Part shown: positions 1-7,346 of the stretch, in pieces
Numbering within the stretch: position 1 is the first letter of the stretch
How the letters are laid out: the number at the start of each line of letters is the position of its first letter
Origin: Porphyromonadaceae bacterium UBA4702
GTDB taxonomy: Bacteria; Bacteroidota; Bacteroidia; Bacteroidales; Muribaculaceae
DNA: 31,977 nt
Direction of reading: 5' to 3'
NCBI GenBank assembly: GCA_002404675.1
Contig: DHKE01000068.1
Span: 1 to 31,977 of the forward strand
Made by a program: the position numbers and the translations under genes
The notes under the pieces: generated by a model
Told to the model about the DNA's origin: nothing
Seen by the model: the letters and a program-made list of their open reading frames with translations, nothing else
Database searches by the model: none

Positions 1-53
1 TCGCTCGGATGCTGCGCCATGACTATCCGGTTGTTCTCGTTCAAATTAAACAT
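1..53 (-). CDS. tnpB: IS66 accessory protein TnpB, N-terminal fragment cut by window edge
   Basis: Only 17 complete codons are inside the window. They encode MFNLNENNRIVMAQHPS followed by a codon starting GA (Asp or Glu). IS66 TnpB proteins characteristically begin with a short hydrophobic MF-L segment, a basic or aromatic stretch and then a P-(S/T)-D-M-R motif, which this matches as far as it goes. TnpB is an accessory protein of unclear biochemical role needed for IS66 transposition. There is no room for a separate TnpA frame between it and the element end at 120. The frame is also open upstream back to a stop at the very end of the element, with a CxxC (FDCELCGKK) just before the ATG, so an earlier start cannot be fully excluded. 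Confidence 0.5.
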   Translation of the reverse strand, partial: MFNLNENNRIVMAQHPS

Positions 54-120
54 GGCTTTTTTGCCGCAAAGTTCGCAATCAAAACCGCCACCCGAAAGCC
101 GGCTTGTTTCGGATGCTTAC
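1..120 (-). mobile_element. IS66-family insertion sequence, one terminal end (partial)
   Basis: On the minus strand the DNA beginning at position 120 reads GTAAGCATCCGAAAC; IS66-family inverted repeats start with GTAA, usually GTAAGC, so position 120 is taken as the outer end of the element. A TnpB-like reading frame starts 67 bases inside, which is the expected polarity. The rest of the element lies beyond the left edge, so neither the other inverted repeat nor the 8-bp target duplication (predicted to be a copy of 121-128) can be tested here. The element stops 3 bases short of the lpxA stem-loop. The IS66 assignment rests on the GTAAGC end plus the start of TnpB and is inference of moderate strength. 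Confidence 0.6.
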
Positions 121-123
121 AAT

Positions 124-158
124 TCAGGGTGTGCCATTCCAATTTTGGCACACCCTGA
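124..158. terminator. Stem-loop terminator downstream of lpxA
   Basis: A perfect 12-bp inverted repeat (TCAGGGTGTGCC at 124-135, its complement at 147-158) encloses an 11-base loop. On the plus strand it is followed by a T-rich run at 161-166, a classic intrinsic-terminator layout for transcription coming from the left. On the minus strand, the direction of lpxA, the stem is followed only by ATT and then the IS66 end, so the U-tract expected for lpxA termination appears to have been replaced by the insertion. It was probably bidirectional before the insertion. Confidence 0.75.
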
Positions 159-180
159 AATTTTTTGACAGGTTGTTATG

Positions 181-978
181 TCAGTCTTCGGTGAGCTGCT
201 CGGGGACAGCGGCGATCTTGTTGTTGTGGTTGCGTATGAAGGAGAGGATTGCGTCGCGCTGGTCGCTCTGAGGGATGTCCTCCTCGATGCGGCGGACGGC
301 GTTCAGTACGGAGGTATTGCACTGGTAGATATGGCGGTAGCACTTGGCGATGTTGTCAATGGTCTCCTCCGAGAAGCCGCGGCGGCGCAAGATGAATGCG
401 TTAATGCCGTAGTAGGAGATCGGATTGTGTGCCATGACAATGTACGGGGGGACATTGCCGTTTACACGGCATCCGCCTTTGATGAGCACCCATTCGCCGA
501 CTTCGCATCTCTCGTGTATGAGTGCATTTGAGGAGAATATGGTGCAGTTGCCAATTTTGCAATCGCCGGCAATCTTGACGGCATTGCCGATGACGCATTT
601 GTCACCGATAGTGCTGTCATGGCCGACGTGTGTTTGCGCCATGATGAAAGAGCCGGAACCGATGCGTGTGGCTTCGCCTGTGCGGATTGAACGATTAATG
701 ATGACGTGTTCTCGTATTACAGTATCGTTGCCGATTATGACTTGGCTCTTTTCGCCTTTCCAGCGGAAGTCCTGAGGTGTAGCAGCGATGACCGCGCCGT
801 CAAACACTTCCACGTTGTTGCCCAGAATAGCACCGGACAATACCGAGACGTGGGGATGAATGTGGCAGTTGTCTCCCAGTATGACGTTGGCGTCGATGTA
901 GGCAAATGGGGCGATGGTGACGTTGTTGCCGAGTTTTGCATCCGGATTGACGAATGCGAGCGGGCTGATCTGTGTCAT
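181..978 (-). CDS. lpxA: Acyl-ACP--UDP-N-acetylglucosamine O-acyltransferase LpxA
   Basis: LpxA adds a 3-hydroxyacyl chain from acyl-ACP to UDP-GlcNAc, the first step of lipid A synthesis, in the cytoplasm. The 265-residue protein matches the family length (E. coli 262). Residues 1-190 are left-handed beta-helix hexapeptide repeats (for example AILGNN, KIGNCT), interrupted by the loop at about 70-85. The segment MAQTHVGHDSTIG carries H117 and H120; H120 aligns with the catalytic His125 of E. coli. The C-terminal ~75 residues form the helical tail, beginning near RRRGFSEETI. The start ATG at 978 has no Shine-Dalgarno, as is normal in Bacteroidota. It lies 143 bp downstream of the efflux outer-membrane gene, separated from it by a strong hairpin, and is not next to lpxD or lpxC-fabZ, its usual partners. 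Transcription is probably independent or partial read-through. Confidence 0.95.
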   Translation of the reverse strand: MTQISPLAFVNPDAKLGNNVTIAPFAYIDANVILGDNCHIHPHVSVLSGAILGNNVEVFDGAVIAATPQDFRWKGEKSQVIIGNDTVIREHVIINRSIRTGEATRIGSGSFIMAQTHVGHDSTIGDKCVIGNAVKIAGDCKIGNCTIFSSNALIHERCEVGEWVLIKGGCRVNGNVPPYIVMAHNPISYYGINAFILRRRGFSEETIDNIAKCYRHIYQCNTSVLNAVRRIEEDIPQSDQRDAILSFIRNHNNKIAAVPEQLTED

Positions 979-1042
979 GGTTGGAATGTTTTATAGGTTA
1001 GACGATGTAGGAGAGTGAGGAGGGAGGCTGGTCGGGTAAGCC

Positions 1043-1090
1043 GCAAGGGGATGCGGGAAACGGTTTTGCAGTTTCCTCGCATCCCCTTGC
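1043..1090 (-). terminator. Long GC-rich hairpin after the efflux operon
   Basis: GCAAGGGGATGCGGGAAAC at 1043-1061 pairs with 1071-1090 through 19 base pairs with a single bulged base and a 9-base loop. It lies between the stop codon of the outer-membrane factor gene (1122) and the lpxA start (978). In the minus-strand direction the stem is followed by a C/G-containing stretch, not a U-tract, so it may be an attenuating or mRNA-end-protecting structure instead of an efficient intrinsic terminator. Confidence 0.6.
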
Positions 1091-1121
1091 AGGTTGGTTG
1101 TCTCAATGAGAGTTAATCGTG

Positions 1122-2504
1122 TCAATATCCGCCGCCTACAGCCTGATAGAGGCTGATGAGAGCGGATGCCTTGTCGTGCTTGTTGGCGAGGCACGCCAGC
1201 TGCGCACTGAGGAGGCTGCTGCGGGCTGTGAGGATTTCAAGGTATGTGGTGGACTGCCCGAAGTTCATGAGTTCTTCGGTATACTCCACAGACTTCTCGA
1301 GCTGCTCAACCTGCTGCTGCAGGTACAGGCTTTTCTCGTCCGCCTTGTTGATGCTGACCATTGCGTCGCTTACGTCGGCAGCGGCTGCTAGGACGGCGTA
1401 CTCAAAATTGTTGAGCGCGACTTCCTGCTGTGCTTTGGCGGCCTCGAGCTGGGCGATATTGCGCCCGCGTGAGAACAGGGGAGCGGTCAGCTGGCCGGCA
1501 AGCTGTATGAACCATTTGCCAGGGTTGGTGATAAGGCTTCCCAAAAGGTTGGTGAAGCCTCCTTGTGCCGAAATGGCGAGGCTGGGGTAGAAGTTGGTGC
1601 GGGCGATGTTGGTCGCGTAATATGCCGAGGCAAGCCCGCGTTCTGCGGCACGGACATCTGGACGCACAGCCAAGTAATACAGCGGTATGTCAGACTGTGT
1701 GGCATCCGGCAGCTCGAAGTCGAGCGAGGAGGAGACAGGCCATGTCTGCGGGTAGGTGTTGAGCAGCAGCGACATGGTGTTATGCATCTGTGCGATGGAT
1801 TTCTCCAGATCGGGGATGTTTGCCATGATGCTGTAGTAGTTGGCACGCGACTGGACGACTGCAGACTCGTTGACACGGCCGGCTTCCTTCATGAGCTGCA
1901 TAGTCTCGCACTGCTCTTTCCAAATCTCGGCTGTGTTGCGCGTAAGCACAAGCTGCTCGTTGAGCCATACGAGGGCATAGTATGTATTGGCGACACCGCA
2001 GATAATCTGCGAACGAACAGCGTGCTGGTAGTCCTGCGCCTGCTCCATGTCAACCTGCGCCTTGCGCTTGTTGTTGAGGATCTTGCCGAATACGTCAATT
2101 TCCCACTGTGCAGCGAGGGGCAGGGTGTAGCTCCAGTTCATGTGGCTGCCCCCATAGCTCGCCGTTCCGCCGTTGGGGTTGAAGGAGAGCGAGGGCAGGT
2201 AGCTGAGTTTCGCGCCCTTGAGCTGAGCCTGTGCCATGACTACATTCTGGCGTGCGTTCTCGAGGTTGGTGTTGGCTTCGAGAGCGCGGTTGATTAGCGA
2301 CTGTAGCTGCGGGTCGGTGAATACCTGCTGCCAGTCGAGGTGTGCCAGTGTGGTTGAGTCGGTGGCCTGTGCGGCACGCGCATAGTCGTTGACAATGGCG
2401 TTGTTCTCAGGCAGCTCGTATTTCTTGTAGATGTTGCAGCTCGTCAGCAGAGCTGCGGCAACTACGGGAATTATATATTTTAACTGTTTCAGATTCATCA
2501 TCAT
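1122..2504 (-). CDS. RND efflux outer-membrane factor, TolC/OprM (NodT) family lipoprotein
   Basis: This is the outer-membrane channel of a tripartite efflux pump. The 460-residue protein begins with a lipoprotein signal: a hydrophobic stretch ending LLTSC, so Cys23 would be lipidated. Two OEP repeats follow (roughly 65-250 and 275-455), recognisable by the helical segments NLENARQNVVMAQAQLKGAK and the second-half LEAAKAQQEVALNNFEYAVL. Family length is 450-490. The ATG at 2504 overlaps the pump stop codon as ATGA, a sign of translational coupling; two further ATGs follow directly (MMMN), so the exact start is uncertain by one or two codons. It is the last gene of adaptor-pump-channel. Substrates cannot be read from the sequence. 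Confidence 0.93.
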   Translation of the reverse strand: MMMNLKQLKYIIPVVAAALLTSCNIYKKYELPENNAIVNDYARAAQATDSTTLAHLDWQQVFTDPQLQSLINRALEANTNLENARQNVVMAQAQLKGAKLSYLPSLSFNPNGGTASYGGSHMNWSYTLPLAAQWEIDVFGKILNNKRKAQVDMEQAQDYQHAVRSQIICGVANTYYALVWLNEQLVLTRNTAEIWKEQCETMQLMKEAGRVNESAVVQSRANYYSIMANIPDLEKSIAQMHNTMSLLLNTYPQTWPVSSSLDFELPDATQSDIPLYYLAVRPDVRAAERGLASAYYATNIARTNFYPSLAISAQGGFTNLLGSLITNPGKWFIQLAGQLTAPLFSRGRNIAQLEAAKAQQEVALNNFEYAVLAAAADVSDAMVSINKADEKSLYLQQQVEQLEKSVEYTEELMNFGQSTTYLEILTARSSLLSAQLACLANKHDKASALISLYQAVGGGY

Positions 2505-5500
2505 TTGGAAGTTTTTTCGTTGTTAATACCGTATTGCTCTATCTCAGACTTGATGTCAGAGTTGTCGGTGTCATTCCACTTGATGGGTGAAATTTTCTCC
2601 TGCAGGTACTGGAATGCGACAAACAGAGCCGGCACGATGAGCACCTGAAGTATCATGCCGATCAACATGCCGCCGACAGCGCCTGTGCCGAGAGCCTTGT
2701 TGCCGTTTGCGCCGGCACCGTGAGCGAACATCAGCGGCAGCAGGCCGATGATCATTGCCATAGAAGTCATGAGGATAGGACGCAGACGAGCCACAGCGCC
2801 TTGGATTGCAGAATTCACGATGCTCATGCCGGTCTGGCGGCGTTCAAGCGCGAACTCCACAATAAGGATGGCGTTCTTTGCCAGCAGACCGATAAGCATG
2901 ATTAGTGCAATCTGCAGGTATATGTTGTTGTCGACATCGAATATCTGCGCGAATATGAACGTACCCATAAGCCCAAACGGCACGGAGAGGATAACCGCCC
3001 ATGGAAGCATGTAACTCTCATACTGCGCCGAAAGGATGAGGTATACGAACACAAGCACAAGCACGAAGATTGTCGCCAGAGAGCCTGAACCGCCGCTGGC
3101 TTCTTCACGTGTCATGCCGGAGAACTCGTATGAGAAGCCTTGCGGGAGCTTCTCCTGCGCCACGCGCTTGATTGCCTCGATAGCCTGGCCAGATGAAACG
3201 CCTGCATTAGGCGTACCGGTAATGGCTATGGTGGTGAACATGTTGAAGCGGTTGATGATGTCCGGCCCGTAGACACGTGTGAGTTTCACGAAGTTGTCTA
3301 TCGGAGCCATTTCCGAGCCGTTGCGGACCTTGATTCGCTTGAGCGTTTCGGGCGATACGCGGGCTTCGGGCGTCGCTTGCATCATGACGCGGTAGAGCTT
3401 GCCATAGCTGTTGAAGTTGGAGATGTACATACCGCCGTAGTAGCCCTGCAACGCTTGAAGAATGGCGTTTTGAGTCAGTCCTGACTGCTTCACCTTGGCC
3501 ACGTCGATTTCCACGAGGTACTGCGGGAATGTCGGGTTGAATGTCGAATATGCCATCTGCACTTCAGGACACTGGTTCAGGGCAGCAATAAACTGCTGGT
3601 AAACCTGGAAGAAGTTGTCGAGCGAGCCGCCGGTCTTGTCCTCAAGCTTGACTTCAAAACCGTTGGTGGCAGAGTAACCGGAAATCATAGGAGGCTGGAA
3701 GAACATGATCTGTGCGTCCTTGAGGCCTCCAGTCATCATGAACAGCTTGCCCACAACGGCATTTGCCGACTGAGACTTGTCCTTGCGCTCCTCCCAAGAC
3801 TTAAGTTTGATGATAAATGAACCGTATGTGTTGCCCTGTCCGCCGATGAAGCTGTAGCCTGTGATTGCGGTACGGCTCTCGACTTCGGGTATAGAGCCGA
3901 TGACCTTATCCACATTGTCCATAACCTGCTGAGTGCGCTCTTGCGACGTAGCGGGTGGCAGCGTCACAACACCCATGATAGTGCCAGTGTCCTCGTTGGG
4001 GACAAGTCCTGAAGGCGTAAGGTTCATGAGCCACGCCAGCACCCCGACTGATACGGCAACAAATACGAATGCAAGCCAACGCCTGTTGATGAAAGCGTGT
4101 GTGGCGGTGCGGTATTTGCCCAATATCTTGTCAAAGACACGGTTGAATGCATCTATGAAGTCGCGTGAGAATATGCCTATCAGTGCCAGCACGGCAATGA
4201 TGACGGCGATGGTACTATGCATTATGTTCTCGAAGTTGAACCAGCCAAGCACGAGGAACACGATTGCCGCGACGAGAAGAACGGACGTGAGCCATACCGG
4301 AAGGTGCAGGCGCTTGCGGTAAGCTGTGGTCACAGCCGCGCCAGCAGCAGAATATGCGTCTGCCATGCGCTCGCTGAGCGTGCTGTCAGATTTGTGCGGC
4401 TTTAGGAAGATTGCGCAGAGTGCCGGCGAAAGAGTCAATGCGTTGATAGCCGACAGGCCTATCGCCATCGCCATCGTCAGACCGAACTGGCGGTAGAACA
4501 CACCGGAGGTGCCACCAAGGAACGAAACAGGGATGAACACAAGCATCATCACAAGTGTAATGGAGACAATAGCACCCGAAATCTCGTTCATTGCATCGAT
4601 AGAAGCCTGACGAGCAGACTTGTACCCCTGGTCGAGCTTGGCATGCACCGCCTCGACGACGACTATCGCGTCATCGACGACTATCGCTATGGCAAGCACA
4701 AGAGCGGAGAGGGTAAGGAGGTTGATGGTAAACCCGAACACGTACATCAGGAAGAATGTGCCTATGAGCGCCACGGGGATAGAAATCATCGGGATGAGGG
4801 TGGAGCGGAAGTCCTGAAGGAATATGAACACCACGAGGAACACGAGCACGAAGGCTTCGAGAAGAGTCTTGATAACCTCTGCGATAGATGCGAAGAGGAA
4901 GTCGTTGACGCTCATGAATGTCTTCAGCACCATGCCCTCGGGAAGCTGGGTGCGCTGTTCATCGAGGAATTTTTCGATATCCTCGATAACGGCGGTCGCG
5001 TTACTTCCAGCAGATTGGAACACTATTGCTGAAGAACCGGTATGACCGTTGTTCCGGTTTGCGAAACTGTATGTGAGGCGGCCAAGTTCGACATTGGCGA
5101 CATCGCCGAGGCGTAGTATCTCGCCGTCGGAATTGGCGCGGATCACGATGTCCTCAAACTCTTTGGCATCGTTCAAGCGGCCTTTGTAGCGCATCACATA
5201 TTGGAAACTCTGGTTGCCCTGTTCGCCGAACTGACCGGGGGCAGCCTCGATGTTCTGCTCGGCAAGTGCAGCTGTAATGTCGCTCGGCATCAATCCATAC
5301 TGTGCCATAATGTCTGGCTTAAGCCATATACGCATGGAGTAGTCCGCGCCGAAGGCCATGGCATCACCAACACCGTTGACACGTTTGATCTGCGGTATAA
5401 TGTTGATGGCCATATAGTTGTCGATAAACTGCGTAGAGTATCTGTCTTGCTCATCATACATACCGAGCACCATCAGCATCGAGCTTTGGCGTTTCTGTGT

Positions 5501-5887
5501 GATGACACCTACCTGATTGACTTCGGAGGGGAGGAATGCGGCTGCTTTTGCCACACGATTCTGGACATCGACAGCTGCCATGTCAGGGTCTGTACCCTGC
5601 TTGAAATATACAGTTACTTCGGCAGCACCTGTATTGGAAGCTGACGAAAGCATATAGTCCATGTTCTCGGCGCCGTTGATCTGCTCCTCAAGAGGGGCAA
5701 TGACCGAGTTGAGCACAGCCTGGGCATTTGCTCCGGTATATGTGGTACTCACACGTATGGTAGGCGGCGCGATGTCCGGGTACTGCTCGATTGAGAGGCT
5801 TGTCAGACCGAGCAGACCGAGGATGACGATGAAGACCGAGATAACGGTCGAAAGCACCGGCCTGTTTATAAATCTGTCTAATTTCAT
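2501..5887 (-). CDS. RND multidrug efflux transporter, HAE1 (AcrB/MexB) family
   Basis: Inner-membrane proton-driven pump that takes drugs or other amphiphiles from the periplasm. Topology follows AcrB: TM1 at about 10-30, a large periplasmic loop, TM2-TM6 at about 335-495, a linker, TM7 at about 603-622, a second periplasmic loop, and TM8-TM12 near the end. The proton-relay pair D405-D406 sits in TM4 (IVVDDAIVVVEAV). At 1128 residues it is about 80 longer than AcrB (1049). Much of the excess is in the cytoplasmic linker between TM6 and TM7 (about 500-600), which contains two additional hydrophobic stretches (about 530-549 and 558-573). It lies 58 bp after the adaptor gene and overlaps the channel gene by 4 bases. 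The HAE1 call is firm; the substrate is unknown. Confidence 0.95.
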   Translation of the reverse strand: MKLDRFINRPVLSTVISVFIVILGLLGLTSLSIEQYPDIAPPTIRVSTTYTGANAQAVLNSVIAPLEEQINGAENMDYMLSSASNTGAAEVTVYFKQGTDPDMAAVDVQNRVAKAAAFLPSEVNQVGVITQKRQSSMLMVLGMYDEQDRYSTQFIDNYMAINIIPQIKRVNGVGDAMAFGADYSMRIWLKPDIMAQYGLMPSDITAALAEQNIEAAPGQFGEQGNQSFQYVMRYKGRLNDAKEFEDIVIRANSDGEILRLGDVANVELGRLTYSFANRNNGHTGSSAIVFQSAGSNATAVIEDIEKFLDEQRTQLPEGMVLKTFMSVNDFLFASIAEVIKTLLEAFVLVFLVVFIFLQDFRSTLIPMISIPVALIGTFFLMYVFGFTINLLTLSALVLAIAIVVDDAIVVVEAVHAKLDQGYKSARQASIDAMNEISGAIVSITLVMMLVFIPVSFLGGTSGVFYRQFGLTMAMAIGLSAINALTLSPALCAIFLKPHKSDSTLSERMADAYSAAGAAVTTAYRKRLHLPVWLTSVLLVAAIVFLVLGWFNFENIMHSTIAVIIAVLALIGIFSRDFIDAFNRVFDKILGKYRTATHAFINRRWLAFVFVAVSVGVLAWLMNLTPSGLVPNEDTGTIMGVVTLPPATSQERTQQVMDNVDKVIGSIPEVESRTAITGYSFIGGQGNTYGSFIIKLKSWEERKDKSQSANAVVGKLFMMTGGLKDAQIMFFQPPMISGYSATNGFEVKLEDKTGGSLDNFFQVYQQFIAALNQCPEVQMAYSTFNPTFPQYLVEIDVAKVKQSGLTQNAILQALQGYYGGMYISNFNSYGKLYRVMMQATPEARVSPETLKRIKVRNGSEMAPIDNFVKLTRVYGPDIINRFNMFTTIAITGTPNAGVSSGQAIEAIKRVAQEKLPQGFSYEFSGMTREEASGGSGSLATIFVLVLVFVYLILSAQYESYMLPWAVILSVPFGLMGTFIFAQIFDVDNNIYLQIALIMLIGLLAKNAILIVEFALERRQTGMSIVNSAIQGAVARLRPILMTSMAMIIGLLPLMFAHGAGANGNKALGTGAVGGMLIGMILQVLIVPALFVAFQYLQEKISPIKWNDTDNSDIKSEIEQYGINNEKTSK

Positions 5888-5945
5888 GATTAACTCTCTT
5901 GGTTGGAATTATATTCGAGGAGAGAGATGTGTGCAGCTCGTTCTG

Positions 5946-7148
5946 TTACTGCTGCGGCTGCTGCGCTGCCTGGCCGGAAGTCCCCGGCTTCTTGGGGCGT
6001 ATCTTCATCTTGTCCTTGACAGTGATACCTACACCCTCGACAACGATGCGGTCGCCGGCTTTCAGCCCAGAAGTTACGATGTAGTTCTGACCATCGTTGT
6101 CCTTAGATATTTCTATCGGCGTGGCGTGCGTCACATTGTCTTTGTCGAGCGTATATACGAATTTCATGTCCTGAACTTCATATGTAGCTTTCTGCGGGAT
6201 AAGGATTGCATTGCGTGAGACATTGGGTATCATCACGTTGGCAGTGTTGCCGGAGCGGAGCATGCCGTCAGGGTTAGGGAATGTAGCCTTGACCTGCGCG
6301 CTTCCGGTAGCAGCGTCAAGTACGCCGGACACGGTTGTAATCTTGCCGGGATAAGCGTATTTCTCGCCGTTGGGAAGACGTAGAGTCACGTTAGGAAGGG
6401 AGTCGAGCGCAGCCTGCAGCGAACGCCGTCCGCCGTTGGTCAGGTCGAGGACTTCCTTCTCGTTGAAGGAGAAGTATGCTTCCACCTCGCCGTTGTTGGA
6501 AAGGATGGTGAGCAGGGTAGAGGGGCTTACCAATGCGCCCTCTTTGAAGTCAATCGTACCGACGATGCCTGATGCGGGTGCAGTCACATTAGCGTATGAG
6601 AGGTTTTTGCGAGCTGAAACGAGCTGTGCGTTTGCAGCATTGGCAGCAGCACGAGCCTGGTTTGCCTGAGCCTCGGCAGCATTAACAGCATCGACGGAAG
6701 TCTGGTAAGCGGAGCTGCTTATGATGTTCTTGTCAAGGAGTATCTTGTTGTTCTTGGCATTTGTGCGAGCTGTGTTGACATTGGCTTGTGCAGCAACGAT
6801 GGCAGCTTGAGCCTCTGCCACCTGAGCTTGAGCTGCACTCACAGCAGCTTCGAGCTGAACGCGGTCAATGGTAAAAAGCGTCTGTCCCTTTGATACGCGC
6901 TGGCCTTCAGCCACGCATACACGGGTAATGAAACCGGACACCTGAGGACGTATCTCAACATCGTTCTTACCATGGAGGGATGCCGGATAGCCATTCTCGA
7001 GAGTGGCATCGCCCTCGCCGATTGTGATGACTGCCAGCTCAGGGTCTTGTTCCTGTTGCTGCTGTCCGCTGCCATTGCAGGAACACAGCAGGACACTGCA
7101 CAGTGCGGCGAGTGCAAGATGTCCCGAATACTTCTTAATTCTCATCAT
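5946..7148 (-). CDS. RND efflux periplasmic adaptor (AcrA/MexA family) lipoprotein
   Basis: Membrane-fusion protein that bridges the pump and the outer-membrane channel. The 400-residue product starts with a lipoprotein signal peptide whose lipobox is LCSC, giving Cys24 as the likely lipidated residue, followed by a Gln-rich linker. Next come the lipoyl half-motif around VEIRPQVSGFITRVCVAEGQ, a long alanine-rich coiled-coil hairpin (about 95-180), the second lipoyl half (VTAPASGIVGTIDF), a beta-barrel and the membrane-proximal domain. It ends in another Gln-rich tail. It is the first gene of the adaptor-pump-channel operon, preceded by a candidate promoter at 7217-7224 and a perfect palindrome at 7251-7273. 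Start is ATG 7148 or the adjacent ATG 7145. Confidence 0.94.
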   Translation of the reverse strand: MMRIKKYSGHLALAALCSVLLCSCNGSGQQQQEQDPELAVITIGEGDATLENGYPASLHGKNDVEIRPQVSGFITRVCVAEGQRVSKGQTLFTIDRVQLEAAVSAAQAQVAEAQAAIVAAQANVNTARTNAKNNKILLDKNIISSSAYQTSVDAVNAAEAQANQARAAANAANAQLVSARKNLSYANVTAPASGIVGTIDFKEGALVSPSTLLTILSNNGEVEAYFSFNEKEVLDLTNGGRRSLQAALDSLPNVTLRLPNGEKYAYPGKITTVSGVLDAATGSAQVKATFPNPDGMLRSGNTANVMIPNVSRNAILIPQKATYEVQDMKFVYTLDKDNVTHATPIEISKDNDGQNYIVTSGLKAGDRIVVEGVGITVKDKMKIRPKKPGTSGQAAQQPQQ

Positions 7149-7216
7149 ATCTATATTTACTGTTATTCAGTGTTGTATGTTCTTTGTATTGCGATTTCAG
7201 ATGTGTTTTTACCATG

Positions 7217-7224
7217 CAAAGGTA
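7217..7224 (-). promoter_or_regulatory. Bacteroidota-type -7 element of the efflux operon
   Basis: On the minus strand the bases are TACCTTTG, an exact match to the TAnnTTTG -7 consensus of Bacteroidota sigma-ABfr promoters. It would place the transcription start near 7211 and a leader of about 60 bases before the adaptor ATG at 7148. No TTTG is visible at the -33 spacing, which would fit a promoter that depends on an activator. Confidence 0.55.
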
Positions 7225-7250
7225 CTAATTTACTTGGTTTTCCGAGTTCT

Positions 7251-7273
7251 GATTTGTCGAAAAACGACAAATC
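7251..7273. promoter_or_regulatory. Perfect 9-bp palindrome upstream of efflux promoter (candidate operator)
   Basis: GATTTGTCG at 7251-7259 is followed by AAAAA and then the exact complement CGACAAATC at 7265-7273. It lies about 40-62 bases upstream of the predicted efflux transcript start. There is no T-run after either arm, so an intrinsic terminator is unlikely; the ftsH terminator is a separate hairpin 28 bases further on. A dimeric DNA-binding regulator site is the best reading, but no regulator gene is adjacent. Confidence 0.4.
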
Positions 7274-7300
7274 GGACAATAAAACTCCAAAATCGAAAAT

Positions 7301-7339
7301 AGTTTTGACTGGGTATGCAGTCATACCACGGTCAAAACT
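7301..7339 (-). terminator. Intrinsic terminator of rsfS-ftsH
   Basis: AGTTTTGAC at 7301-7309 pairs with GTCAAAACT at 7331-7339, with an inner stem GGTATG/CATACC and a four-base loop. In the minus direction the hairpin is followed by a T-rich tract (ATTTTCGATTTTGG). It begins 8 bases after the ftsH stop codon at 7347. Confidence 0.8.
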
Positions 7340-7346
7340 ATATAGG

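Noticed and set aside
178..531. 117-codon plus-strand frame opposite lpxA
   Set aside because: It is a shadow of the clearly real lpxA on the other strand, with no family resemblance.
7251..7273. Palindrome as a second ftsH terminator
   Set aside because: There is no T-run after the stem in either direction, and a proper terminator already lies at 7301-7339.
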